A stretch of DNA of 64,000 nucleotides from Pseudomonas sihuiensis (GCF_900106015.1 NZ_LT629797.1:4402001-4466000); one strand, 5' to 3'. Positions 33,254 through 42,004 are shown, counted from the stretch's first letter. A program made the numbers and translations. Notes: generated by a model from the sequence alone, not told the origin.

Positions 33254-35167
33254 ATGATCCGACTCCAGAACCTCACTCTACAGCGTGGCCCGCAGCGTCT
33301 TCTCGAAGGCGCCGAGCTGACCCTGCACGCCGGTCACAAGGCCGGCCTGATCGGTGCCAATGGCGCCGGTAAATCCAGCCTGTTCGCCCTGTTGCGTGGC
33401 GAGCTGACGCCTGATGCCGGCGATTGCCTGCTGCCCGGTGACTGGCGCATCGCCCATATGCGCCAGGAGGTCGATACCCTCGATCGGCTGGCGGTGGACT
33501 ATGTGCTCGACGGCGATCACAACCTGCGCCGCGTACAGGCCGAACTGGCGGCCGCCGAGCAGGCGCATGATGGTGCGGCCATCGCTCGCCTGCACAGCGA
33601 GCTGGACAGCGCCGACGGCTATAGCGCTGACGCCCGCGCGCGCAAGCTGCTGGCCGGCCTGGGCTTCGAGAACGCGCAGATGGATCGCCGTGTCGGCGAC
33701 TTCTCCGGTGGCTGGCGCATGCGCCTGAACCTGGCCCAGGCACTGATGTGCCCGTCCGACCTGTTGCTGCTCGACGAGCCGACCAACCACCTGGATCTGG
33801 ACGCCATTCTCTGGCTGGAAGGCTGGCTGCAAAGCTACCCCGGCACCTTGCTGCTGATTTCCCACGACCGCGATTTTCTCGATGCCGTGGTCGACCATGT
33901 CGCCCATGTCGAGCAGCGCAAGCTCACGCTTTATCGTGGTGGCTACACGGCCTTCGAGCGTACCCGTGCCGAACGTCTGGCCCAGCAGCAACAGGCGTAC
34001 GAGAAGCAGCAGGCGCAGCGCGCGCACATGGAAAAGTACATCGCCCGCTTCAAGGCCCAGGCCACCAAAGCCCGTCAGGCGCAGAGCCGGATCAAGGCTC
34101 TGGAGCGCATGGAAGAGCTGAGCGCGGCGCATGTCGACTCGCCCTTCGACTTCGTCTTCCGCGAGGCCGAGAAGATCTCCACGCCACTGCTCAGCCTCAG
34201 CGAAGGTCGCCTGGGTTATGGCGACAAGACCGTGCTGCAGCAGGTCAAGCTGAGCCTGGTGCCGGGCGCACGTATTGGCCTGCTCGGCCCCAACGGCGCG
34301 GGCAAGTCGACGCTGATCAAGAACCTGTCGGCCGAATTTCAGCCGCTCGGTGGCAGCCTGACCCGTGGCGAGAACCTGGTGATCGGCTATTTCGCCCAGC
34401 ATCAGCTCGACGCCCTGGATGACAAGGCCAGCCCGCTGCTGCACCTGCAGCGCCTGGCACCGGCCGAGCGCGAGCAGACCCTGCGTGATTTTCTCGGTGG
34501 CTTCGATTTCCGTGGCCCGCGCTGCGACGAGCCGGTGGTGAATTTCTCCGGTGGCGAGAAGGCGCGCCTGGCCCTGGCGTTGATCGCTTGGGGCAAGCCC
34601 AACCTGCTGCTGCTCGACGAACCGACCAACCACCTCGACCTGGAAATGCGCCTGGCCCTGACCATGGCCCTGCAGGAGTTCGCCGGTGCTGTGGTGGTGG
34701 TCTCGCACGATCGTCATCTGCTCAAGAGCACCACCGATGAATTCCTGCTGGTTGCCGAAGGACGGGTGGTGCCGTTCGACGGCGATCTGGACGATTACGC
34801 GCGCTGGCTGGTCGATTACCGGCAGCGCCAGGCGCCACCGAGCGCACCGGCTGAAGGGGCGGCGGACAAGACCGACAAGCGCGCCCAGCGCCAGGCCGCC
34901 GCCGCGCTGCGTCAGCAACTGGCGCCGCACAAGAAGCAGGCCGACAAGCTCGAGCAGGAGCTGGGCAAGGTGCAGGAAAAGCTCGCCACCGTGGAAACCC
35001 AGCTGGGCGACAGCGGTCTGTACGAGTCCGCGCGCAAGGATGAGCTGCGCCAGCGTCTGGCCGAACAGGCGCAGCTCAAGGCCCGCGAGGCCGAGCTGGA
35101 GGAAGCCTGGCTGCTGGCGCTGGAAACCCTGGAGGCGTTGCAGCAGCAACTGGAGGAAGCCGAGTAA
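33254..35167 (+). CDS. yheS: ABC-F family ATPase (YheS-like)
   Basis: A 637-residue cytosolic ABC-F protein, two ABC domains and no membrane part. Such proteins act on the ribosome; YheS in E. coli is proposed to relieve translation stalls. Seen: Walker A GANGAGKS and GPNGAGKS, signatures FSGGWRMRL and FSGGEKARL, two LLLDEPTNHLDL Walker B segments, a linker rich in Arg/Lys/Gln (P-site tRNA interaction motif region) and a C-terminal coiled coil (about 540-635). The ATG at 33254 starts at the family N-terminus. It overlaps the next gene by one base (TAATG). Confidence 0.94.
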   Translation: MIRLQNLTLQRGPQRLLEGAELTLHAGHKAGLIGANGAGKSSLFALLRGELTPDAGDCLLPGDWRIAHMRQEVDTLDRLAVDYVLDGDHNLRRVQAELAAAEQAHDGAAIARLHSELDSADGYSADARARKLLAGLGFENAQMDRRVGDFSGGWRMRLNLAQALMCPSDLLLLDEPTNHLDLDAILWLEGWLQSYPGTLLLISHDRDFLDAVVDHVAHVEQRKLTLYRGGYTAFERTRAERLAQQQQAYEKQQAQRAHMEKYIARFKAQATKARQAQSRIKALERMEELSAAHVDSPFDFVFREAEKISTPLLSLSEGRLGYGDKTVLQQVKLSLVPGARIGLLGPNGAGKSTLIKNLSAEFQPLGGSLTRGENLVIGYFAQHQLDALDDKASPLLHLQRLAPAEREQTLRDFLGGFDFRGPRCDEPVVNFSGGEKARLALALIAWGKPNLLLLDEPTNHLDLEMRLALTMALQEFAGAVVVVSHDRHLLKSTTDEFLLVAEGRVVPFDGDLDDYARWLVDYRQRQAPPSAPAEGAADKTDKRAQRQAAAALRQQLAPHKKQADKLEQELGKVQEKLATVETQLGDSGLYESARKDELRQRLAEQAQLKAREAELEEAWLLALETLEALQQQLEEAE

Positions 35168-35706
35168 TGGAACAGCTTGAACTGCTGGCGGCCTGGCGCG
35201 ACCCACTGATTCGCACCGGCCAGGTACTGCTGATCATCCTGCTGGCGTGGATCGCCCAGCGCATTCTCACCCGCGCCATCAGCCGCCTCGGAGCGCGTTA
35301 CAGCCTGCTGCCGGCAGAGGTGCTGCAGCCGCTGCGCGGGCTGGTGCGTTGGCTGATCATGGGCAGCGCTCTGCTCATGGTGCTGGAGCGCCTGGGTGTT
35401 TCCGCGACCGTGCTGTGGACGGCGCTGACCGGTTTCACCGCGGTCGCCGCGGTGGCGTTCTTCGCCATCTGGAGCGTGCTGTCGAACATGTTCTGCGCGC
35501 TGCTGATCTTCACCATGGGGCCGTTCCGTATCGGCGATACGGTCGAGGTGATCGACAGTGCCGACAAACCGGGCGTCAAAGGCCGGGTCATTGCCATCAA
35601 TCTGTTCTATACCACTCTGCAGGATCTCAGCGAAGACGCGGCCGGCGCGTTGCTCCAGGTGCCCAACAGTCTGTTCTTCCAGAAGTCGGTACGGCGCTGG
35701 CGCTGA
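35167..35706 (+). CDS. Mini MscS-type mechanosensitive channel
   Basis: A 179-residue membrane protein. Seen: about three helices (17-35, 58-75, 82-108), a glycine/alanine pore helix (TAVAAVAFFAIWSVLSN), and the start of the MscS beta domain (GPFRIGDTVEV, GVKGRVIAINLFYTTLQD). It ends soon after, at QVPNSLFFQKSVRRWR, so the C-terminal alpha/beta cage of E. coli MscS is missing. Such short homologues are full-length genes in Pseudomonas rather than truncations. Translation is coupled to the ABC-F gene. Confidence 0.88.
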   Translation: MEQLELLAAWRDPLIRTGQVLLIILLAWIAQRILTRAISRLGARYSLLPAEVLQPLRGLVRWLIMGSALLMVLERLGVSATVLWTALTGFTAVAAVAFFAIWSVLSNMFCALLIFTMGPFRIGDTVEVIDSADKPGVKGRVIAINLFYTTLQDLSEDAAGALLQVPNSLFFQKSVRRWR

Positions 35707-35838
35707 GCTCGCGTACTTCGAGAAGCATCGCGCAACCTAGGGTCTGTACGAAAGGTGCCTGTACGCCGCGGCCATGCGTGGCCGTCGTCGCCAGTCACTT
35801 TTCCTACACAACCTAACCCCTCGCTGGAGTAACTCCGA

Positions 35839-36600
35839 ATGGAATGGCTTAGCAACCCGGAAATTTGGGTCGCGTTCCTGACTCTGACCGCCCTGGAAAT
35901 TGTTCTGGGTATCGACAACATCATCTTCATTTCCATTCTGGTCAGCCGACTTCCGGTCGAGCAGCAGCCCAGGGCGCGCTTCTTCGGCCTGGCGCTGGCC
36001 ATGGGGACGCGCATCCTGCTGCTGCTGTCGATCACCTGGGTGATGCGCCTGACCACTGACCTGTTCCATGTCTTCGGTGAGGGGATTTCCGGGCGCGACC
36101 TGATCCTGTTCTTCGGGGGCCTGTTCCTGCTGTTCAAGAGTACGGCGGAGATCTACCACAGCCTCGAAGGTGCGAAAGAGGGCGGCCAGGATGCACCGAA
36201 GAAGAGTTACGGCTTCATGGGCATCATCATCCAGATTGCCATCATCGACATCGTGTTCAGCCTCGACTCGGTGATTACCGCCGTCGGCCTGGTGCAGCAC
36301 GTACCGGTGATGGTCGCCGCCATCGTCATCTCGGTGCTGGTGATGATGCTGTCGGCCAGCACCATCGCTTCGTTCATCGACAAGCATCCGAGCCTGAAGA
36401 TGCTGGCGCTGTCGTTCCTGATCGTCGTCGGTACCGTGCTGATCGCCGAGAGCTTCGATGTGCATGTGCCGAAAGGCTACGTTTACTTCGCCATGGCCTT
36501 CTCTCTCGCCGTCGAGGCCATCAACATCCGCCTGCGCGGGCGGATGCGCAAGCAGGAACCGAGTGAGCCGGTGCAACTGCGCAAGGGCTCGCCGGATTGA
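35839..36600 (+). CDS. TerC family integral membrane protein (YgdQ-like)
   Basis: A 253-residue membrane protein with about seven helices. The TerC family includes Mn2+ exporters of exoenzyme-metalating systems and tellurium-resistance proteins. Seen: the first conserved acidic motif EIVLGIDNIIFIS, the second IDIVFSLDSVITAVG, both with the paired aspartates expected for metal binding. The C-terminal cytosolic tail is short and basic. No yybP-ykoY manganese riboswitch was recognised in the 132 bases upstream. A strong terminator follows. Confidence 0.92.
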   Translation: MEWLSNPEIWVAFLTLTALEIVLGIDNIIFISILVSRLPVEQQPRARFFGLALAMGTRILLLLSITWVMRLTTDLFHVFGEGISGRDLILFFGGLFLLFKSTAEIYHSLEGAKEGGQDAPKKSYGFMGIIIQIAIIDIVFSLDSVITAVGLVQHVPVMVAAIVISVLVMMLSASTIASFIDKHPSLKMLALSFLIVVGTVLIAESFDVHVPKGYVYFAMAFSLAVEAINIRLRGRMRKQEPSEPVQLRKGSPD

Positions 36601-36604
36601 TCGG

Positions 36605-36640
36605 ACGGGAGTAGGCTTTAACGCCTGCTCCCGTTTTTCT
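36605..36640 (+). terminator. Intrinsic terminator of terC-like gene
   Basis: A 12-bp stem ACGGGAGTAGGC / GCCTGCTCCCGT with a TTTAAC loop (36617-36622) and a following run of T (36634-36638). It starts 5 bases past the stop codon. Confidence 0.93.
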
Positions 36641-36658
36641 TTCCTGAGGTATCACGCC

Positions 36659-37291
36659 ATGGCTCTCGAAACCTGGCTCGCTTTTTTCGTCGCCTGCTGG
36701 GTGATCAGCCTGTCGCCGGGTGCTGGTGCCGTAGCCTCGATGTCGGCCGGTATGCAGTACGGCTTCTGGCGCGGCTACTGGAACGCGCTCGGCTTGCAGC
36801 TCGGTCTGGCGCTGCAGATCGCCATCGTCGCCGCGGGTGTAGGCGCCGTCCTGGCGGCCTCGGCCCTGGCCTTCAGCCTGATCAAGTGGTTCGGCGTGGC
36901 CTATCTGGTGTTCCTCGCTTACAAACAGTGGGTCGCCCTGCCCAGCGATCTGGATGCCGGCGCGGCCGAGCGTCCTATCGGCCGGCCGCTGACCCTGGTG
37001 TTGCGTGGCTTTCTGGTCAACTTCAGCAACCCCAAGGCCATCGTCTTCATGCTCGCGGTGCTGCCGCAGTTCATCAATCCGCATGCGCCGCTGGTGGCGC
37101 AGTATCTGGTCATGGGCGTGACCATGATCATCGTCGATCTGATCGTCATGGCCGGTTACACCGGCCTTGCCTCGCGAGTGCTGCGCCTGCTGCGCACACC
37201 CCGCCAGCAGCGGGTGATGAATCGCAGTTTCGCCGCCCTGTTCGCAGCTGCGGCCGGCCTGTTGGCGACAGTCAAGCGCGCGGCAGTCTGA
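36659..37291 (+). CDS. LysE/RhtB family amino acid exporter
   Basis: A 210-residue inner-membrane protein with about six helices. Seen: the family start LAFFVACWVISLSPGAGAVASMSAGMQYGFWRGYW, NFSNPKAIVFMLAVLPQFI, and a C-terminal GLLATVKR. RhtB relatives export homoserine, threonine and leucine; substrate here is unknown. ATG 36659 with GAGGT upstream is chosen; a larger open frame begins inside the TerC gene. It stands alone between a terminator and an intergenic repeat. Confidence 0.9.
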   Translation: MALETWLAFFVACWVISLSPGAGAVASMSAGMQYGFWRGYWNALGLQLGLALQIAIVAAGVGAVLAASALAFSLIKWFGVAYLVFLAYKQWVALPSDLDAGAAERPIGRPLTLVLRGFLVNFSNPKAIVFMLAVLPQFINPHAPLVAQYLVMGVTMIIVDLIVMAGYTGLASRVLRLLRTPRQQRVMNRSFAALFAAAAGLLATVKRAAV

Positions 37292-37364
37292 GTCTCGGTC
37301 GCTATCGTTCAACGCTGGCCGATAGCGTTTGCCAGGGATGTTCTGAAAAAGCCATTCATCGTCA

Positions 37365-37424
37365 CTCCCGCGAAGGCGGGAGCCCAGGTGATTCGCAGGT
37401 TCTGCATGCCCGCCTGTGCGGGCA
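37365..37424. repeat. Pair of GC-rich hairpins in the lysE-FTR1 gap
   Basis: Two perfect 7-bp stems: CTCCCGC/GCGGGAG (37365-37382, loop GAAG) and TGCCCGC/GCGGGCA (37407-37424, loop CTGT). This pair is typical of a widespread proteobacterial intergenic repeat. Further along in the same 250-base gap lies the short imperfect AT-rich dyad GAGTAT-TTC-ATATTC (37462-37476). It does not fit a Fur box well. Confidence 0.65.
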
Positions 37425-37541
37425 AGACGGTCTTTCAGGTTCCGCTCGGCAGTTTGTTACTGAGTATTTCATATTCTTCTTGTGCTCAATCGTTAGGCCA
37501 GCAACAATTTAATGCCACCCATTCTCGTTTGGGATGCATTA

Positions 37542-39431
37542 ATGACCCGCTTTCGCTTCTCTCTTTCCTGGCTGATGCTGCCTTTGCTGGCCAGCCTGAG
37601 CTTTCTCGCCATTGGCGAGCCCCTCGACGGTGCCGCACAGGCGTTGCACCTGATCGGTTACATCGGCGCTGATTACCCGGCCACCGTTGCGGGCGGTCAG
37701 GTTATCGATGCCGGTGAATATCAGGAGCAACTGGAGTTTCTCGATGTACTGCAGGGCCTGATCGTCGCCTTGCCCGCTCAGGCCGGCCGCGCCGAGCTGG
37801 AGCAGGGCGTCAGCAATCTGCGTCAGGCAATTGCTCAGCGCCAGCCGGGCGAGGAGGTGGCTGGCGCCGCCCGCAAACTGGGCGCACGTCTGGCCGAGCT
37901 CTATCAGGTGTTGCAGAGCCCAGTGCTGACGCCGGACCCGGAACGCGGCGCGCCGCTCTACGCTCAGCACTGCTCGGTGTGTCACGGCGACACCGGCCTG
38001 GGCGATGGACCTGCCGGTATCGGCCTGGAGCCAGCACCGGCCAATCTGCGTGATGCCGCGCGTCTGGATCGGCTGAGCCTTTACGATCTCTACAACACCC
38101 TCGGTCTGGGCATCGAAGGCACCGATATGCCGGCCTTCGCCGATCAGCTCGACGAGCGTCAACGCTGGGATCTGGCTGCCTACATCGCCGGTTTCACAAC
38201 AGCGCCAGCGCAGAGCCAGACACGCTTCGCCATGAACGAGCTGGCAGGGCGCACGCCTGCCGAGATCGCCGCCACCGGCGGCGATGTCGCCGCGTTCCGC
38301 GCCCAGCGCGCTCATCCGGTAGTGGAGCAGCGTGGTCCGCAGCAGCTCATCGGTTACACCCGCTCGACCCTGGAGCGCAGCCTGCAGGCCTACCGCGAAG
38401 GTGATCGCGAGCAGGCTTATGACCTCTCCGTAGGCGCCTATCTGGAAGGCTTCGAACTGGTCGAAAGCGCTCTCGACAACCTCGATGCCGCACAGCGCAA
38501 GACTACCGAGCGCGCCCTGATGGCCTATCGGCAGGCGCTGCAGGATGGTGCCAGCGTCGCGCAGGCTGCTCAGGCACTGGAGCAGGCCAAGGTCGAGCTG
38601 GACAAGTCTGCGGCGCTGCTGGCCGATGGCGCAATGGATGACAGCCTGAGCTTCTTCGCCAGCCTGTTGATTCTGCTGCGCGAGGGGCTCGAGGCGATTC
38701 TGGTGCTGGCGGCGATCCTCGCTTTTCTGCGCAATACCGGGCAGCAGCAGGCGGTACGCAGCGTGCACATCGGCTGGGGTCTGGCATTACTGGCCGGTGT
38801 CGCGACCTGGGCGGTGGCGGCCTACCTGATCGACATAAGCGGCGCTCAGCGTGAGCTGCTGGAAGGCGCCACGGCGCTGTTCGCCAGCGTGGTGCTGCTG
38901 TGGGTCGGCGTGTGGATGCATGATCGCCGCCACGCTGCGGCCTGGCAGGATTACATCAAGAGCAGCCTGGTCGGCGGTGGTGGCCGTTTCGGCTTCGCCA
39001 TGCTGGCGTTCTTCTCGGTGTATCGCGAGCTGTTCGAAGTGATTCTGTTCTACGAAACCCTCTGGCTGCAGGCCGGCCCTGCCGGGCACGGTGCGGTACT
39101 GGTCGGCGCCGCTGCCGCGCTGGTGCTGCTGATCGGCCTGGCCTGGGTGATCCTGCGCGGCTCGCGCAAACTGCCGCTGGCGACCTTCTTTGGCGTCAAC
39201 GCGGTGCTGCTGTGCGCGCTCTCCGTGGTCTTCGCTGGCCATGGCGTGGCCGCGTTGCAGGAGGCCGGCGTGCTCGGCACGCGTCCGGTGACCTTCTTCG
39301 AGTTCGACTGGCTGGGCATTCATGCCGATGCCTGGAGCCTGTCGGCGCAGGGCCTGGCGCTGGTCGGTATCGCGCTGCTGTACGGGCGCAGCCTGCTAGG
39401 GGAGCGTCGACGCATGGTCGAGCAGGCCTAG
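37542..39431 (+). CDS. Cytochrome c / FTR1 family iron permease fusion
   Basis: A 629-residue protein joining a periplasmic cytochrome c part to an FTR1 high-affinity iron permease. Seen: signal-anchor (5-25), the heme motif C144-S-V-C147-H148 with methionine ligand region GTDMPAFADQL, a helical linker, then about seven membrane helices from 370 on. The FTR1 motif REGLE is at 380-384 (LREGLEAILVLAAILAF), and a second RE-type motif lies in YRELFEVILFYETL. It is thought to oxidise Fe2+ through the heme domain and import Fe3+. The in-frame ATG at 37512 lacks a signal peptide, so 37542 is preferred. Confidence 0.9.
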   Translation: MTRFRFSLSWLMLPLLASLSFLAIGEPLDGAAQALHLIGYIGADYPATVAGGQVIDAGEYQEQLEFLDVLQGLIVALPAQAGRAELEQGVSNLRQAIAQRQPGEEVAGAARKLGARLAELYQVLQSPVLTPDPERGAPLYAQHCSVCHGDTGLGDGPAGIGLEPAPANLRDAARLDRLSLYDLYNTLGLGIEGTDMPAFADQLDERQRWDLAAYIAGFTTAPAQSQTRFAMNELAGRTPAEIAATGGDVAAFRAQRAHPVVEQRGPQQLIGYTRSTLERSLQAYREGDREQAYDLSVGAYLEGFELVESALDNLDAAQRKTTERALMAYRQALQDGASVAQAAQALEQAKVELDKSAALLADGAMDDSLSFFASLLILLREGLEAILVLAAILAFLRNTGQQQAVRSVHIGWGLALLAGVATWAVAAYLIDISGAQRELLEGATALFASVVLLWVGVWMHDRRHAAAWQDYIKSSLVGGGGRFGFAMLAFFSVYRELFEVILFYETLWLQAGPAGHGAVLVGAAAALVLLIGLAWVILRGSRKLPLATFFGVNAVLLCALSVVFAGHGVAALQEAGVLGTRPVTFFEFDWLGIHADAWSLSAQGLALVGIALLYGRSLLGERRRMVEQA

Positions 39432-39558
39432 ACAGTCTACTCAGGTTGGAACGAGGGCGAGCTTTGCCCGCCCTCGTTGTGTCATAGCGTGAACCGCCGC
39501 TACGACACCTGGTCTCAGTGCACCTAGGCTGCTTCCAATTCCTCTGCCGAGTGCGCGC

Positions 39559-39894
39559 ATGTCTTCCTCGATCCATTCCACTCACTACGCCGACAGCCCC
39601 GATCTGGCGTTGGCTGTATTGCGTCACCCCACCCTGGAGCAGGCACTCTCAGCGGCCTGTGCCCAACTTGCCATACGTGAGGCCTTTCTCGCTGCGTTGC
39701 GTGATCCAGCCATCGGTCTGCAGCCGCGGCTGCTGTTGGCAATTTCCGGCGCCGACATGAGTGGCCAGCGTCGCCTGGCTGCGCTGGTAGCGGAGCTGCT
39801 GCCGGACGAGGTGGAGCTGGATCTGATCGAACTGGCCGAGGACAACCTGTCGCGCGCCGTGCGTGAGCGCTGCGAACCGTTCTACCAGGCCTGA
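39559..39894 (+). CDS. SseB C-terminal-domain-like small protein
   Basis: A 111-residue protein without signal peptide. Seen: HPTLEQALSAACAQLAIREAFLAALRDPAIG, a strand PRLLLAISGADMSGQRRLAALVAELLPDEVELDLIEL, and a tail LSRAVRERCEPFYQA. The tail and strand order resemble the C-terminal domain of SseB, whose mutants are serine-sensitive in E. coli, but the match is my recollection of the pattern and is weak. It is followed 52 bases later by yaiI on the same strand. Confidence 0.75.
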   Translation: MSSSIHSTHYADSPDLALAVLRHPTLEQALSAACAQLAIREAFLAALRDPAIGLQPRLLLAISGADMSGQRRLAALVAELLPDEVELDLIELAEDNLSRAVRERCEPFYQA

Positions 39895-39946
39895 GCCTCG
39901 CGCCTGCTGGCATACTGGGCGCTGGTTTCTCTGCGGAAGTAGCTGC

Positions 39947-40396
39947 ATGCGTGTATGGATCGACGCCGACGCCTGCCCTCGGGCGGCGCGGGATCAGGTG
40001 GTCAAGTTCGCCCTCAAGCGGGGCTTCGAAGTGGTGCTGGTGGCCGGGCAGGCCGTGGCGCGGCCGAACTTCGCCTGCGTGAAACTGATTGTGGTGCCCA
40101 GCGGGCCGGATGCGGCCGATGATCATCTGGTGGAACATGCGGTGCCCGGCGAGCTGGTGATCTGCAGCGATGTGCCGCTGGCCGACCGCCTGGTGAAGAA
40201 GGGCGTCGCCGCACTCGACCCGCGTGGTCGCGAGTTCGACGAGCGCAACATGGGCGAGCGCCTGGCGGTGCGTAATCTGTTCACCGACCTGCGCGAGCAG
40301 GGGCAGGTGGGTGGTGGCCAGGCGCCGTATTCGGAAAAGGACCGGCAGGCCTTCGCCAATGCGCTGGATCGAATTCTCACACGGCTGAGTCGCTAG
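39947..40396 (+). CDS. yaiI: YaiI/YqxD family (UPF0178) protein
   Basis: A 149-residue cytosolic protein of the YaiI/YqxD family, related to PIN-like/NYN nuclease folds and of unproven function. Seen: MRVWIDADACPRAARDQV with the acidic D-x-D-A-C-P motif, VVPSGPDAADDHLVE, ICSDVPLADRLVKKG and DPRGREFDERNMGERL. ATG 39947 gives the canonical N-terminus; the longer open frame begins inside the previous gene. A REP-like palindrome follows 26 bases after the stop. Confidence 0.9.
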   Translation: MRVWIDADACPRAARDQVVKFALKRGFEVVLVAGQAVARPNFACVKLIVVPSGPDAADDHLVEHAVPGELVICSDVPLADRLVKKGVAALDPRGREFDERNMGERLAVRNLFTDLREQGQVGGGQAPYSEKDRQAFANALDRILTRLSR

Positions 40397-40422
40397 CTGC
40401 CTCGGCTACCGAGGCAATGACC

Positions 40423-40488
40423 GTAGGAGCGAGCTCTGCTCGCGAATTTCCTGGGGCAGGGCGCTTCGCGAGCAGAGCTCGCTCCTAC
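40423..40488. repeat. REP-like palindrome, 24-bp arms, CGAGCTCTGCTCG core
   Basis: GTAGGAGCGAGCTCTGCTCG with GCGAA (40423-40446) and its exact reverse complement (40465-40488) flank an 18-base loop. The outer GTAGGAGC/GCTCCTAC is shared with the repeats at 4007 and 59345 but the core differs. It separates yaiI from the convergent thioesterase. Confidence 0.82.
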
Positions 40489-40533
40489 AAAGGCATCCGT
40501 TCATACGCACAGTTGTAGCCTGGGCGGACTCCG

Positions 40534-41001
40534 TCAGCCACACAGATAGGTGCCGGTGCCAACCGCCACCAGCACGCCCTCGTCGTTATGCAGCTCCATA
40601 CGAATCACCGCCACCTTGTTGCCGGCGCGCAGTGGCGTGGCCGTGGCAGTGAAACGCTGACCGCGACCGGGGCGCAGGTAGTCGATGCGCAGATCGATGG
40701 TGCCGAGCTTGGACAGTTTGCTCATGCGTTCGGCTGGCGGCAGGTGCTGGTGGTTGGCGAAGGCGCCGATCAGCGCCATGGCGCCGCCGCAGACGTCGAG
40801 CAGCGAGGAAATCACCCCACCATGCAGGATGCCGTGGACGAAGTTGCCGATCAGTTCGGGCTTCATCGGCAGGTGCATGGTCACCCGCTCGGAGCTCAGC
40901 TCATCGAGCTCGATGCCGAGCACCTGATTGAAGGGAATGCGCTGGAAGAAACTGGCCACCGCCTGTTGCAGGTCGGGGCTGAGGACGAAGGGCTGGGACA
41001 T
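40534..41001 (-). CDS. Hotdog-fold thioesterase family protein (PaaI/YiiD_C-like)
   Basis: A 155-residue hotdog thioesterase. Seen: FFQRIPFNQVLGIELDEL, the family core MKPELIGNFVHGILHGGVISSLLDVCGGAMAL with the HGG signature and nearby aspartate/glutamate, and a C-terminal YLRPGRGQRFTATATPLRAGNKVAVIRMELHNDEGVLVAVGTGTY. The substrate is probably an acyl-CoA or acyl-carrier thioester. ATG 41001 is chosen over the longer open frame because it begins at the family N-terminus. Confidence 0.88.
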   Translation of the reverse strand: MSQPFVLSPDLQQAVASFFQRIPFNQVLGIELDELSSERVTMHLPMKPELIGNFVHGILHGGVISSLLDVCGGAMALIGAFANHQHLPPAERMSKLSKLGTIDLRIDYLRPGRGQRFTATATPLRAGNKVAVIRMELHNDEGVLVAVGTGTYLCG

Positions 41002-41116
41002 GGCAGGGGCTCCGGGAAATCCTGTCGCCACGCTGCCGCAGCCCAAGCGGTTTGACCAGCGGCGCGGCCAGACTGCCCTGGCCAATGACCGAAGCGCCCT
41101 GTAGTGGTGCTGGTTG

Positions 41117-41280
41117 GTAGGGTGGGGCGGGCGGCGTTGCGCTTTATCCCACATTGATCGCCATTGGTGGGCTAAAGCCCACCCTACAGACAGGAACCCT
41201 GAACTTTGTAGGGTGGGGCGGGCGGCGTTGCGCTTTATCCCACATTGATCGCCATTGGTGGGCTAAAGCCCACCCTACAG
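41117..41280. repeat. Two direct copies of a 73-bp GTAGGGTGGGG palindromic unit
   Basis: 41117-41189 and 41208-41280 look identical across 73 bases (period 91 bp). Each unit begins GTAGGGTGGGGCGGGCGGCG and ends GGGCTAAAGCCCACCCTACAG, so it is itself an inverted repeat and probably a duplicated dispersed element. A third, partial end (GCCCACCCTACAA) follows at about 41310-41330. It is in the gap between the thioesterase start and the elbB stop, 343 bases without genes. Confidence 0.85.
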
Positions 41281-41344
41281 ATCGATGCTGAAGCTTAAGC
41301 GGAACGCTTCCCGCCCACCCTACAAAGCCCCTACATAGCGTAAG

Positions 41345-42004
41345 TCAGTGGTGCGCCAGCTCCAGCACACGGTCGACCAGTTTGTTGATGCCCGACGCTG
41401 CCTCGGCGATGGACTGGGCGAGCATGTAGGCCGGCGTGGTCACCAGCTTGCGCTGGCTGTCTTCGATGATGTCGCTGACCTCGCACTCATGGTGCTCGGC
41501 GCCCATCTGGGTCAGGGCGGCGGCGGTGTCATGATCGCTGCCGATGGTGCAGACCACGCCGGCACCGAAGATCTTCGCCGCAAGTACCGGGGCGATGCAC
41601 ATCAGGCCGACCGGCTTGCCGGCATCGACGAAGGCCTTGCATGCGGCCAGTACGTCCGGCTGCACGGTGCAGCCGGCACCGTTGGTGGCGAAGTCGGAAA
41701 GGTTTTTCGCCACACCGAAACCGCCGGGCAGGATCAGTGCATCGAAGTCGCCGACGTGCAGCTCCTTGACGTCCTTGATCTTGCCGCGGGCGATGCGCGC
41801 CGACTCGACCAGTACGTTGCGCGTATCGTCCATCTCGTCGCCGCTGTAGTGATCGACCACATGCAGCTGCGGCACGTTGGGGGCAAAGCACTGCACCTGA
41901 GCACCACGCTGATCGAGGCGCAGCAGGGTCAGCACACTCTCATGGATTTCCGCGCCGTCGTAGACGCCACAGCCGGAAAGAATCACCGCGACTTTCTTGT
42001 TCAT
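41345..42004 (-). CDS. elbB: Isoprenoid biosynthesis glyoxalase ElbB
   Basis: A 219-residue DJ-1/PfpI superfamily protein with glyoxalase activity in the E. coli homologue. It was named as an isoprenoid-related enhancing factor. Seen: KKVAVILSGCGVYDGAEIHE, DFDALILPGGFGVAKNLSDFA, and the nucleophile elbow GLMCIAPVLA with C136. ATG 42004 has AGGAGAAC upstream; the codon before it that also looks open is TTG and is not needed. Confidence 0.93.
   Translation of the reverse strand: MNKKVAVILSGCGVYDGAEIHESVLTLLRLDQRGAQVQCFAPNVPQLHVVDHYSGDEMDDTRNVLVESARIARGKIKDVKELHVGDFDALILPGGFGVAKNLSDFATNGAGCTVQPDVLAACKAFVDAGKPVGLMCIAPVLAAKIFGAGVVCTIGSDHDTAAALTQMGAEHHECEVSDIIEDSQRKLVTTPAYMLAQSIAEAASGINKLVDRVLELAHH

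Noticed and set aside
33278..35206. A 642-codon open frame on the minus strand
   Set aside because: It lies exactly opposite the ABC-F gene, and its translation has no family features. Long antisense frames are expected in GC-rich coding DNA.
35707..35838. Possible yybP-ykoY manganese riboswitch upstream of the TerC gene
   Set aside because: The conserved metal-binding loop sequences of that riboswitch were not found.
37462..37476. AT-rich dyad upstream of the FTR1 gene as a Fur box
   Set aside because: It does not match the GATAATGATAATC-type consensus well enough.
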